Assembly (NCBI GenBank): GCA_016720935.1
Contig: JADKJP010000005.1
Span: 248,001-312,000 of the forward strand
DNA: 64,000 nt
Direction of reading: 5' to 3'
Source: Bacteroidota bacterium
GTDB taxonomy: Bacteria; Bacteroidota; Bacteroidia; AKYH767-A; 2013-40CM-41-45
A program made the position numbers and the translations under genes. Shown one piece after another: positions 42,143 to 50,491 of the stretch. The notes under the pieces were generated by a model. That model worked only from the letters and a program-made list of their open reading frames with translations. It did no database searches and had not been told where the DNA came from. Each line of letters begins with the position of its first letter. Positions within the stretch are counted from its first letter, which is position 1.

Positions 42143-44989
42143 TTAACGCACTACCAATTTATAATTATAGGTGTTTTCTCCTTTGTTAATTTTAACCTGA
42201 TACACGCCTGCTGCAAGATCTTCAACATTGAATTGATTGCTCATCGCGTTAAAACGTACCTCACGAACCAGACGAATGGATGCATCATAAATGCTCAGAT
42301 GCACCGGTGTGGCTGCATCAAGATTTACATTAACGATGCCGCTTGCCGGATTTGGATAAATTGAAATACCGGATTGCAATCCTGCTTCGTCAATACCATT
42401 GAGAATGTCAGCGATAACAGGTACACGATCACTGGTACATACAGCACCTTGTTCTTCAACTTCCCAATCGTAGAAATAATAGTAGTAATTCGCGCCCTGA
42501 TTGGAACCTGTGATAACAACTGTATTGTTAGGAGTTACATATGGATAAACAACACCATTTGAGCTTCGCTGCAAACGTGGTGAATTATGATTAAAGGTAG
42601 TTTGGTTTACGGAAGCATTGGTGGTGAGACGGTACGTACCCGGAGTGAGGGCGAAATTCAAATTCACTCTGGAAGAATCTACAGGAATGTTTACTGATGC
42701 ATACTGAAGCACCGTTCCTGATGCATCGGTAAGTTGAACTTCACGAAGTCCTGCTGAATCAGTATAAACTTTTACTGACTTCAAAGTACAAGCACTGTTC
42801 ACCGTAAATTCAATCGTACCGTTGGTTGTAGGACCACTGAACAATGTTCCTGCGTGATAAGTCATTCCGGTATTTCTCAAAGGTCCCGGATACGATGTCC
42901 TGTTTTCAACCCAATACGTTGTTGGAGTCGATAAAACCGGAGTGGTAAATGTTGCACCCTGACCAAGCAATGTTCCGCCTGTTTGAGAATCATACCAGTA
43001 AAGATCATTTCCTGTTGCACTGAGTACAACAGAAGTTGGTCCTACTGCGCTGGCTCCACTGACAATCGGATCAGGAGAACTCAGGATACTAACGGTAACC
43101 GGATCAGAAGTAAATTGTCCGCAGGCACCGGTGATGGTAACTGTATAGGAACCCGGTGTGGTAACATCGATAGATTGAGTTGTGTTTCCATCCGACCAAA
43201 CATAAGCAACAGCAACTGAACTTGTCAGTGTTACAGATCCACCATTACAGAAACTTACGTCTCCTGATGTTGAAATACTTGGTGTTTCATCGGGATTCTG
43301 TGAAATGCTAAGAGTTGGTGAAAGGTCAGTACAGGTTCCACCGTCAGATACCAGCACATTGTATGAACCGGAGCTGGATACCTGGATAGATTGTGTTGTT
43401 TCGCCTGTAGACCACAGGTAAGATGAAAATCCGGTTGCGGCAGTCAGCGTAATTGTTTGTCCAACACAAATAATACTTGGTCCGGAGATCACATTTCCTG
43501 CGACAGAACAATTGTTCTCTACAACATTCACAAACTGGTTGGCATTCAAATTATACAAACGTGTAATATTTCCAGAAGGGAACCAGATAACCGCTGAGTC
43601 CACTTCCAGATTATTTCCCAATCCGAAATGCAATTGTGATGAATTACAAGTTCCATAACTTTCTCCAGCACGTACCTCACGTACTTGTGCTCCCCATGGT
43701 CCGTAAATAGTAGCACGACCACCAATAGCACCTTTATTACTTGCTGTTCCTACCAGATCAAAAGTGATGAAGTGATTGGTGTTTTTGTTGTTCAGGTAAG
43801 CGACATCCTGAAAACTGGAAGGACTTGTATAGATGTCACCATAAGAAGCATAAACATCAATGAACCCGTCGTGGTTCAAATCACCGGTAGCGAAAGAAAG
43901 CATACCGTTATTGGCAAACAATCCGTTCAGTTGGGTGAATGTCATGTCACCATTATTTTTCCAATACATCCACTCGGATCCTGTTACAAGGATATCCGCA
44001 AAGCCATCGTTATCGAAATCTTCAACGACTGATTCGATAGGTGTAATCGCGTTGGTATGAAATCCTGTTGACAACAATTCAGTGTAATGACCGGTACCGT
44101 CATTTTGAAAAATCTGGCTGGTGTGATCGTGATTGGTAAGTACCAGATCAAGATCCCCATCATTGTCGAGGTCACCGAAACTGGAAGTCCATGTTTGCCA
44201 GCCGATATCAATTCCGTAAGCATTGGCCTGCTCGGTGAAATTATTATTTCCATCGTTTACAAACATTCTGTTGATACGGCGAAGATCTGTAGGGCTTGAT
44301 GTGCTCTGACGACAATGCGCGACATACAAATCAAGGTCGCCATCATTATCAAAATCAATCCAGGCGCTTCCATAGTTTCCTGAATCTGCCGGATCACCGT
44401 TGTAATTCACACCGGGATTAACGGCAAAATTTACCATTGTAGAAATGTTCAGATTACCTGTACCATCATTGAGGTACATGTGGGCAGCCGCATTATCATC
44501 ACAACAGAACAAATCGATCCATCCATCGTTATTGAAATCCGCGAACGTTGCATTTTGCAAAAAGAATCCGGAGTTCTGAAGTGTAGATGTAGTCACGGTA
44601 ACAGTACTTCCGGCGCCGAATAATTTTACAAAAATAATTCCGCCATCACCATCCATCACCGCATCTTTCCATCCGTTCTGATCTACATCCGCGCAGGTCA
44701 TCGCCCAGGCGCTGGAAGTACCGATGTCATATAAAAATTGTGTTGTGTAGCTTCCATCGCGATTCTGTAAATCAAGATAGAGACGGTGGCCCTGATCCAT
44801 CCGGAGGATGTCATCCATCCCGTCAAAATTTACATCCGTAACGGTTACAGCACAACCGCTGTACATGCCGCCAAGATTGAGACTGGTATTGGCATCCGTG
44901 AATGCAAGCTGAGCATTTGCGGAAAATATTCCGCACATGAAGAGCGACATCCCCATCAGCAACACACCTTTAAGAGTAGAGTGTTTCAT
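42143..44989 (-). CDS. Secreted FG-GAP/VCBS and ASPIC/UnbV T9SS protein
   Basis: The 948-residue protein has a signal peptide (ends IFSANAQ), about six FG-GAP/VCBS repeats with the calcium-binding D-x-[ND]-x-D-G-x-x-D pattern (DVNFDGMDDIL, DLDNDGDLDLVLT, DFDNDGFADILVTG), then an ASPIC/UnbV domain (GAQVREVRAGESYGTCNSSQ, LHFGLGNN, SGNITRLYNLNANQ), Ig-like repeats ending in YTVTITGACG-type strands, and a T9SS type A domain (ISIYPNPASGIVNVNL to KLVVR). FG-GAP repeats fold as an integrin-like propeller. It is probably surface-exposed and adhesive or ligand-binding. The cytochrome gene lies 40 bp upstream in the same direction, so the two may form an operon. Confidence 0.88.
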   Translation of the reverse strand: MKHSTLKGVLLMGMSLFMCGIFSANAQLAFTDANTSLNLGGMYSGCAVTVTDVNFDGMDDILRMDQGHRLYLDLQNRDGSYTTQFLYDIGTSSAWAMTCADVDQNGWKDAVMDGDGGIIFVKLFGAGSTVTVTTSTLQNSGFFLQNATFADFNNDGWIDLFCCDDNAAAHMYLNDGTGNLNISTMVNFAVNPGVNYNGDPADSGNYGSAWIDFDNDGDLDLYVAHCRQSTSSPTDLRRINRMFVNDGNNNFTEQANAYGIDIGWQTWTSSFGDLDNDGDLDLVLTNHDHTSQIFQNDGTGHYTELLSTGFHTNAITPIESVVEDFDNDGFADILVTGSEWMYWKNNGDMTFTQLNGLFANNGMLSFATGDLNHDGFIDVYASYGDIYTSPSSFQDVAYLNNKNTNHFITFDLVGTASNKGAIGGRATIYGPWGAQVREVRAGESYGTCNSSQLHFGLGNNLEVDSAVIWFPSGNITRLYNLNANQFVNVVENNCSVAGNVISGPSIICVGQTITLTAATGFSSYLWSTGETTQSIQVSSSGSYNVLVSDGGTCTDLSPTLSISQNPDETPSISTSGDVSFCNGGSVTLTSSVAVAYVWSDGNTTQSIDVTTPGSYTVTITGACGQFTSDPVTVSILSSPDPIVSGASAVGPTSVVLSATGNDLYWYDSQTGGTLLGQGATFTTPVLSTPTTYWVENRTSYPGPLRNTGMTYHAGTLFSGPTTNGTIEFTVNSACTLKSVKVYTDSAGLREVQLTDASGTVLQYASVNIPVDSSRVNLNFALTPGTYRLTTNASVNQTTFNHNSPRLQRSSNGVVYPYVTPNNTVVITGSNQGANYYYYFYDWEVEEQGAVCTSDRVPVIADILNGIDEAGLQSGISIYPNPASGIVNVNLDAATPVHLSIYDASIRLVREVRFNAMSNQFNVEDLAAGVYQVKINKGENTYNYKLVVR

Positions 44990-45029
44990 GGTTTTTGATT
45001 AGACTGGTTTAGATGCTATTTGTTTTTAT

Positions 45030-46970
45030 TTAATTTCTTTTCAAAATTTTTCTTGTCCATTCACCCGCTGTTGACCGAACCCGTACAAAATAAGTTCCCG
45101 CTGTTCCGGTAAAATTGAACGTGATTTCTTCTTTGCCTCCAACAGGATTCAATTCCAGAATTTGTCTTCCGTTCATATCGAACATTTCTATGTGAAGGAT
45201 TTGTGTTCCTTTTCCAACTCTTGCTGTCACTCTGCCATTTGTTGTAATGGTTGGGAACACCAGGGCTTCTTGTACTGTGGATATTTGTTTTACTCCGGTA
45301 ATGTTCAGAGACAAGCTGTCTTCCAGAATTTTCAATGGAACCTTATCCGCGGCATTGTACATTGTCCGGAAGGTGTCAATCTCAGCACTTGAAAGCTGGA
45401 ACATTTCATCCAGCCATTTTGGAGGTACAGGCTGGTAGAACAATCTTGCATAAACCCTCACCGGACCATTTACATTTGGCATGGGTACATGGTAATGTAC
45501 TTCATCGGCACCTGTTCCTTCTGTGATACCAACTTTATTGAAATCCGGATCCGCTAAAGCATCCGCGGAAATCTGAACAGTATCGTACGCGAAATGATTC
45601 GTGGTAAATCCCAATGGCGGCAGACGATTGTCTTTCAACAAAACAGCTGCACGTTCAAGAACAGAAGTAAAATTATTGTTTACATCTCCCATGACCAGTT
45701 CATAGATCTGCGGAATATCCGATTGGGAAATGAAATCGTGATGAGTTTCAAAAGCCGGATTTTCGCCTACAACTCTTGCATTTGAATCAAAAATTCCAGA
45801 CTTGAACACGGTATCCCCAATAGCATCAAGAATAACAAACTGCAAAACCGCGCGTCGTGCGGGATATCCTGATGGAAATTTGTGGCCTGCCTTGTTTTGA
45901 AGTCGTACTCTGAAAAATCCGGTATCACTCACCGCACTGTCGAATGTGACAGACATATCCACCGAACTCAACATGAGATTCGCTGTGGTGGCCTGAATCG
46001 TTGAATCAAATCGCCCATCCTCCACATTCACACCCAGACTGTTTTTATTATTCTTGATCAGGTTCAACATAAAATAATTTGCACCCGCAAAAACATGCTG
46101 ATTGAAAGGAAAACGAGGCTGAAGTGCAATGAACCCGTTCGCGATGACCACCGGATCACTCAACTGCGGCATATGACAAGTCTGGCATTTGATATTATTG
46201 GCAGGGAAACTTGAATTCAAATACTCGTGGTAAGTAGCTTGTTCAACGAATTCTCCTCCGGTAAGATTTCCGCTTAGATCAACTGTTTGTGTAATCAATG
46301 TATGGCAGGAAGAACACAAACGAGACTGATCCATGTGCGTGCTATACGTCGGCGTATAGCCTTCATAAAGTTGCATCGGACCAACTTCCGGCAAAGTAAA
46401 CGGACCGTAAATGTGACGCGTTGTATCGTATAGTGTGTTACCGGAAAAAGTAGTGCCTGTAGTGGAATCAATCGCATGACAACTCACACAATTCACTCCG
46501 TCTAATCCAAGAGTATCGTTCACCAGATCACTCAGCCTGTAATACTGATTACCATGAAAGAAGTGATTGTACCTGCCTGCAGGAGCATGACAGGAAGTAC
46601 ATTTGTCCTGAAGGTGTCCTTCATGCGGCGGGTTTATCAGGATCTCCTGGCTGACTTTCGCGCGCCACAATGGATCCTTCGCGGCCAGCGCCATCATACT
46701 GCTTTCCCAGTGTGAAACAAGATTCACATCATTCCCGTTTTCGTCGATGTTAGCCTGGGCTGTTGTATCATGACCATGACAGCCCCGGCAACTATAGGAA
46801 GACAGAAACCATTCTCCCGGACCAATAGGTGTTCTCGAAGTACTAAGATTTCTTAGAATAAATAATTCAGTAGGCGTATGAAATGGATGTGCCGGATCCT
46901 GACTCTCAGAAGCAAGAGTCAGCAAAAACAATAGTGATCCCAGTACTGAGACAATGATAATTTTTTTCAT
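45030..46970 (-). CDS. Five-haem c-type cytochrome with T9SS-like tail
   Basis: The 646-residue protein has a signal peptide (MKKIIIVSVLGSLLFLLTLA) and five CxxCH haem-attachment motifs: CRGCH at 61-65, CTSCH 124-128, CVSCH 161-165, CSSCH 219-223, CQTCH 262-266. Spacing resembles cytochrome c554/multihaem families. A beta-rich region with no haem motif follows (~330-560). The last ~80 residues (VFPTITTNGRVTARVG, FDMNGRQIL, GTAGTYFVRVRS, TRKILKRN) have the pattern of a T9SS type A sorting domain, though the YPNP core is altered to FPTI. If correct, haem is attached in the periplasm and the holoprotein is then moved to the surface, where it could transfer electrons. It is upstream of the FG-GAP gene in the same direction. 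Confidence 0.87.
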   Translation of the reverse strand: MKKIIIVSVLGSLLFLLTLASESQDPAHPFHTPTELFILRNLSTSRTPIGPGEWFLSSYSCRGCHGHDTTAQANIDENGNDVNLVSHWESSMMALAAKDPLWRAKVSQEILINPPHEGHLQDKCTSCHAPAGRYNHFFHGNQYYRLSDLVNDTLGLDGVNCVSCHAIDSTTGTTFSGNTLYDTTRHIYGPFTLPEVGPMQLYEGYTPTYSTHMDQSRLCSSCHTLITQTVDLSGNLTGGEFVEQATYHEYLNSSFPANNIKCQTCHMPQLSDPVVIANGFIALQPRFPFNQHVFAGANYFMLNLIKNNKNSLGVNVEDGRFDSTIQATTANLMLSSVDMSVTFDSAVSDTGFFRVRLQNKAGHKFPSGYPARRAVLQFVILDAIGDTVFKSGIFDSNARVVGENPAFETHHDFISQSDIPQIYELVMGDVNNNFTSVLERAAVLLKDNRLPPLGFTTNHFAYDTVQISADALADPDFNKVGITEGTGADEVHYHVPMPNVNGPVRVYARLFYQPVPPKWLDEMFQLSSAEIDTFRTMYNAADKVPLKILEDSLSLNITGVKQISTVQEALVFPTITTNGRVTARVGKGTQILHIEMFDMNGRQILELNPVGGKEEITFNFTGTAGTYFVRVRSTAGEWTRKILKRN

Positions 46971-47243
46971 TCCGGATAAAGGAAAAACCTATGAGTCTAG
47001 CCGCATTACATAGATCCTTTGACAAATTTATAAAATCTACCTTATAAATGAAATATCTCTGAAGCCTTTAAGCATGAAGGTTTTCAAGACCTCAGTCCAG
47101 GTATGGAAAAGTAAAAATGGTGGGTTATTTGGAGAAAAATAGCCTTTCTATCACTGGTGTGGTGGTTTCGGGGTGAGGATTTTCCAAAAACTGAGACTTG
47201 AGTCCGATTGTCAACAACCATGTTTCTGCATTACAGAGCTACT
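46971..47243. other. Intergenic region, nothing recognised
   Basis: Between the cytochrome start and the left inverted repeat of the RAYT element I see no convincing frame on either strand and no exact TAnnTTTG box; TAGGTTTT on the minus strand, 15-20 bp before the cytochrome ATG, is the closest candidate. Confidence 0.4.
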
Positions 47244-47338
47244 CCCGCTGGGCCAAGTCTTTAACGAAAGCCTGTGCGTTGGAGGACTTGGACCGATATT
47301 AAGCCTTAGACCTTAGAAATATAATCATTTTATTCAAT
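47244..47338. repeat. Left inverted repeat of the RAYT/REP-like element
   Basis: This ~95-bp arm is an imperfect inverted copy of 48216-48311. The best conserved part is CAAGTCTTTAACGAAAGCCT and the adjoining GTGCGT; a second conserved part is TTAGACCTTAGAAATATA near 47303-47320. The CCCGCTGGG start can fold on itself in part, as REP elements do. Confidence 0.8.
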
Positions 47339-47493
47339 TCAGCAGCAACCTGCTTATAACATTAGGTTGAATTTTTATGGTAGTTAAGATTTTCAGTAGC
47401 ACAAGAAACTTTAAGCTCCGAATTAAAAATACATACTATAAGAACCAGCTTATTTGGTTTTATTTATTCAATGAAAAATAAAATTTTTGTGAA

Positions 47494-48053
47494 ATGGGAT
47501 ATGCGTATAGAATTCACAAAAAGGATGCGGCGTATTTTGTAAATTCACCGTTGTTGACCGGATTGATCTTTTCACAAGGCCGGAATACAAATATTTACTT
47601 TGTGAAAGTTTAAACTATTGCATTCGGAAGAAATCACTAAAAATATTCTCCTATGTGATCATGACAAATCACATTCATTTATTATGCAGGGCTGAAGAAG
47701 GGAAACTGAGCGACATCGTTCGCGATTTTAAAAAATATACAACCGGAAAACTTATTTCAATGATCCTTACCGGAAGAGAAAGCAGGCGCGAATTCCTACT
47801 CGAAAAATTTAATTATCACGGCCAAAAAAATAAATTAAATACCAAATATCAAATTTGGCAAAACGGGAGTCACGCTGAAGAAGTTTTTGAGCCGAAATTT
47901 ACATTGAGTAAAATTCAATACATTCATTACAACCCGGTAGAAGCTGGTCTTGTGACCTATCCTCATGAATATCGATTTAGCAGTGCACAGGATTATTCCG
48001 GTATTCAAGGACCTGTAGACGTTGAAGTTCTGGAACTTCACAAATTATTTTAA
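47494..48053 (+). pseudogene. REP-associated tyrosine transposase (RAYT), frameshifted
   Basis: From ATG 47494 the frame encodes MGYAYRIHKKDAAYFV, then a one-base loss near 47541-47543 moves the coding into another frame: FTVVDRIDLFTRPEYKYLLC, ESLNYCIRKKSLKIFSYVIM, TNHIHLLCRAEEGKLSDIV. The HIHLL motif (H-x-H of Y1 transposases) and RDFKKYTTGKLI with the downstream YQIWQNGSHAEEV, IQYIHYNPVEAGLV and YRFSSAQDY are typical of TnpA_REP proteins. Because of the frameshift it is probably inactive, unless frameshifting or an internal start is used. It lies inside long inverted repeats, as expected for a RAYT with its REP targets. Confidence 0.85.
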
Positions 48054-48144
48054 TTATCTGATTCAGACATTAAGTACTGTCAGCATTAATATTTTAAAAT
48101 TGCCTTTTTACTTCGTTGCAAAGAAAAAAGAATGGAAGAAATAT

Positions 48145-48207
48145 TAGATTTCTAAGGTCTGGTTATTATAGACCATTAAGCTAACGCGTGGGCCTTCATT
48201 TAAGACT
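48145..48207. repeat. Diverged inner copy of the REP-like repeat
   Basis: TTTCTAAGGTCT and then ACGCGTGGGCCTTCATTTAA, GACTTGTTCAAGATGGG repeat, with differences, the sequence of the right arm (ACGCACAGGCTTTCGTTAAA, GACTTGTCCCAGCGGG). It is a tandem copy just inside the right arm. Confidence 0.65.
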
Positions 48208-48215
48208 TGTTCAAG

Positions 48216-48311
48216 ATGGGAATAAAATCGCTATATTTCTAAGGTCTTAGTCTTTATAACGGGCCAAGTCCGCTGACGCACAGGCTTTCGTTAAAGACTT
48301 GTCCCAGCGGG
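48216..48311. repeat. Right inverted repeat of the RAYT/REP-like element
   Basis: Imperfect inverted copy of 47244-47338. The last ~50 bp (48262-48311) match the left end at all but a few positions. Relaxase coding sequence begins directly at its outer end. Confidence 0.8.
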
Positions 48312-48940
48312 TAATTCTATCTTGGCATAGGGATGATTCGAAAAATATTTCGCTTTCTATGCTTGAAGATACGACTCGGGAATACCTTCGATTGCGTAAT
48401 CCAAACGGTCTGTATATCGCAGTCCCTCACTTTGACAAAGACCATTACCATGTTCACATTTGTGCTTCCGGTGTAGAAAACAAAACTGGGAAGTCACTTC
48501 GTCTCTCAAAAACAAATTTGAGTAAATTGTCAAAAGGTATCCAAGAATATCAAATTGAGAAATACCCAGAACTTAAACACTCCTTGGTTCAAAGGGGAAA
48601 GGGAAGGAAAAACTCAATTACCGAAAAGGAATATCAATACAAAATGAGGGTAGCAAGAGCAACGGATAAAGAGTCACTGTTGAAAGTATTACGATCGAAT
48701 TATCAAAGATCAGTGTCCATCAAGGAATTCTTCTCCAAGTTGAATGAGTCTAAAATTGAAACCTACCAAAGAAGTGGAAGGGTTACAGGCATTGTTTTCA
48801 ACGGAAAAATATTTCGATTCTCAAGACTTGGAATTTCATCAGAGTTATTTCAGGAAAGCAGTGTTGAGATGAAAAGAAATAATGAATTAAAGGGTTCAAG
48901 GGATTTAAAAAAGAAAAAGCATAAGGAATTAAATTTATAA
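48299..48940 (+). pseudogene. Relaxase/mobilisation nuclease, N-terminally truncated, copy C
   Basis: The frame of up to 213 codons starts inside the REP-like arm; recognisable relaxase sequence begins at ~48311 with VILSWHRDDSKNISLSMLED. It holds the metal-binding histidine motif VPHFDKDHYHVHICASGVEN (H-x-D-x4-H-x-H) of MobA/VirD2-type relaxases. The N-terminal part with the catalytic tyrosine is missing, so DNA nicking is not expected. The C-terminal half (KEYQYKMRVARATDKESLLK, IETYQRSGRVTGIVFNGK, KKKKHKELNL) recurs as shorter remnants at 22339 and 26836. Its stop is 8 bp before that of the converging propeller gene C. Confidence 0.82.
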
Positions 48941-48948
48941 ATTTAAAA

Positions 48949-50439
48949 TTATTTAACCATAAATTTCACACTTCCAGTTCCACTCCCACTACTCATCTTT
49001 GCCATGTATATCCCGGATGGTAGTTGAGGTAAAACCAAATGCTGAATACTACTCCACTCCGGCAAAGAGTATTTTATTATTTCCTTTCCTTCAAGATTAA
49101 TAATTTCAAGTTCTCCAATCGATTTCATTGTCGGATATGTAATTGTGAAGTGACCATCGGTAATTGGATTTGGATTGAATTGAAAATTAATTTTCAGATC
49201 TAAATCTATAAGACTTGTTGTTAAGCTATCACACACACTTCCAGATTCTGCTCCAAGGAAATAATTAGGATAGTTAGGAATAGTGTATGCATTATAAAAT
49301 TGTAAGTGAACACAATGCTGACAAACATCACAACCCAACCCAAGAACATTCGGATTATTTATAACATGAATATCAACAGTACTGTTTCCACAATTAATAT
49401 ATATTTTCCCATCTGGAGCTAATTGAGAAAGGTAGAATGTTGAAGCAAATGGATGTTGTGGTGAATAATAATTATCATAAATAGCAACCGTAGATAAAGT
49501 CGAAGATATATTTGGTGCCGTTAAATCTATTTGATAAACATATCTTACTGAAGAAAGGTAAAGCACTCTAGAGTTTGGTGAAAATGCAGCTCCAGTAACA
49601 TAAGCACTGTCATTAATTGAAATATGAGTTAGGTTACTAAAATCTCCAGTGCAACGGTCAAATTGGTAAATGTCCAAGTCATTCGAGGGCTCATAGTAGG
49701 CATAAAAATTGCCATCTGGAGAAAAAACACATTGACCAAAATTTGCTTCTCTTGCAGCTCCAATATTTTGTGTCCAAGGACCTTCAATTCCATATGGAGT
49801 TATCAAGTACTTAATGTATTGATTTGAATTATTACTACGATGAACTATCATCCACCAATCTCGACCATTTGCATGTTTACAAGCTGTTAAGCGCCCCTCA
49901 ACCAAACTATCATTTAGAAGAATATTATTTTTCGAAATTACTGCTCCTCTTCCACCATCTAATGTCATATCTATGACAGAATAATACAAGAAAAAGGATG
50001 AATAACTATACCCATAATCATCACATGTTTCATGAAATAAATAATATAGATTCGAATGATTAGGAATCGGAATAACCAAATTTGCTTGAGGAATTGGCAA
50101 ACCTAAAAATGAATTATTATCTGTAAATGGTGCTGGGTTTAATCCTCCGCCATTTTGTAATGTATCATTATTCGAATTAGCAATATACACACCATTAGAA
50201 ATGAAAAGCATGTTCCCAGCTGAATCAGAAATCATTCCATTAGTACAATTAAGATTTATATTCCTATTATCTTGACTTAAATTCAAAACACCACCAGCAA
50301 AATCCATTTTGATCCCTCCCCAAGGTGGACCACTTGGATAATCATATCCCATTAGCCAAAGGTTACTTATCCCTTGTGAAAACAAGAATACTGGAAGGAA
50401 TAATCCTAATAAAAGAAGTTTTTGAATTTTTAATTCCAC
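48949..50439 (-). CDS. Secreted propeller-like T9SS protein, copy C
   Basis: From GTG 50439 the protein has 496 residues, the same length as copy B, with signal peptide VELKIQKLLLLGLFLPVFLFSQ. No ATG is available: the frame extends only to a TTG at 50457. It matches copy B throughout, including ACKHANGRDWWMIVHRS, SPDGNFYAYYEP, LAPDGKIYINCG, GLGCDVCQHC and the sorting domain FNPNPITDGHFTITYP to TGSVKFMVK. A TAnnTTTG box sits 4 nt before the GTG, so, unlike copy B, this gene may have its own leaderless promoter in addition to read-through from the giant gene 53 bp upstream. The function is unknown. Confidence 0.8.
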   Translation of the reverse strand: MELKIQKLLLLGLFLPVFLFSQGISNLWLMGYDYPSGPPWGGIKMDFAGGVLNLSQDNRNINLNCTNGMISDSAGNMLFISNGVYIANSNNDTLQNGGGLNPAPFTDNNSFLGLPIPQANLVIPIPNHSNLYYLFHETCDDYGYSYSSFFLYYSVIDMTLDGGRGAVISKNNILLNDSLVEGRLTACKHANGRDWWMIVHRSNNSNQYIKYLITPYGIEGPWTQNIGAAREANFGQCVFSPDGNFYAYYEPSNDLDIYQFDRCTGDFSNLTHISINDSAYVTGAAFSPNSRVLYLSSVRYVYQIDLTAPNISSTLSTVAIYDNYYSPQHPFASTFYLSQLAPDGKIYINCGNSTVDIHVINNPNVLGLGCDVCQHCVHLQFYNAYTIPNYPNYFLGAESGSVCDSLTTSLIDLDLKINFQFNPNPITDGHFTITYPTMKSIGELEIINLEGKEIIKYSLPEWSSIQHLVLPQLPSGIYMAKMSSGSGTGSVKFMVK

Positions 50440-50443
50440 TATA

Positions 50444-50472
50444 CAAATGTAGTGCAAAATTATCCAAGCAAA
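50444..50472 (-). promoter_or_regulatory. Possible promoter of propeller gene C
   Basis: On the minus strand TTTG (50472-50469), 17 bp, TACATTTG (50451-50444), then 4 nt to GTG 50439. The -33/-7 spacing is 2 bp shorter than the usual 19. The same position in copy B has no such box. Confidence 0.45.
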
Positions 50473-50491
50473 AAATTCAAATTAGCTGTAT

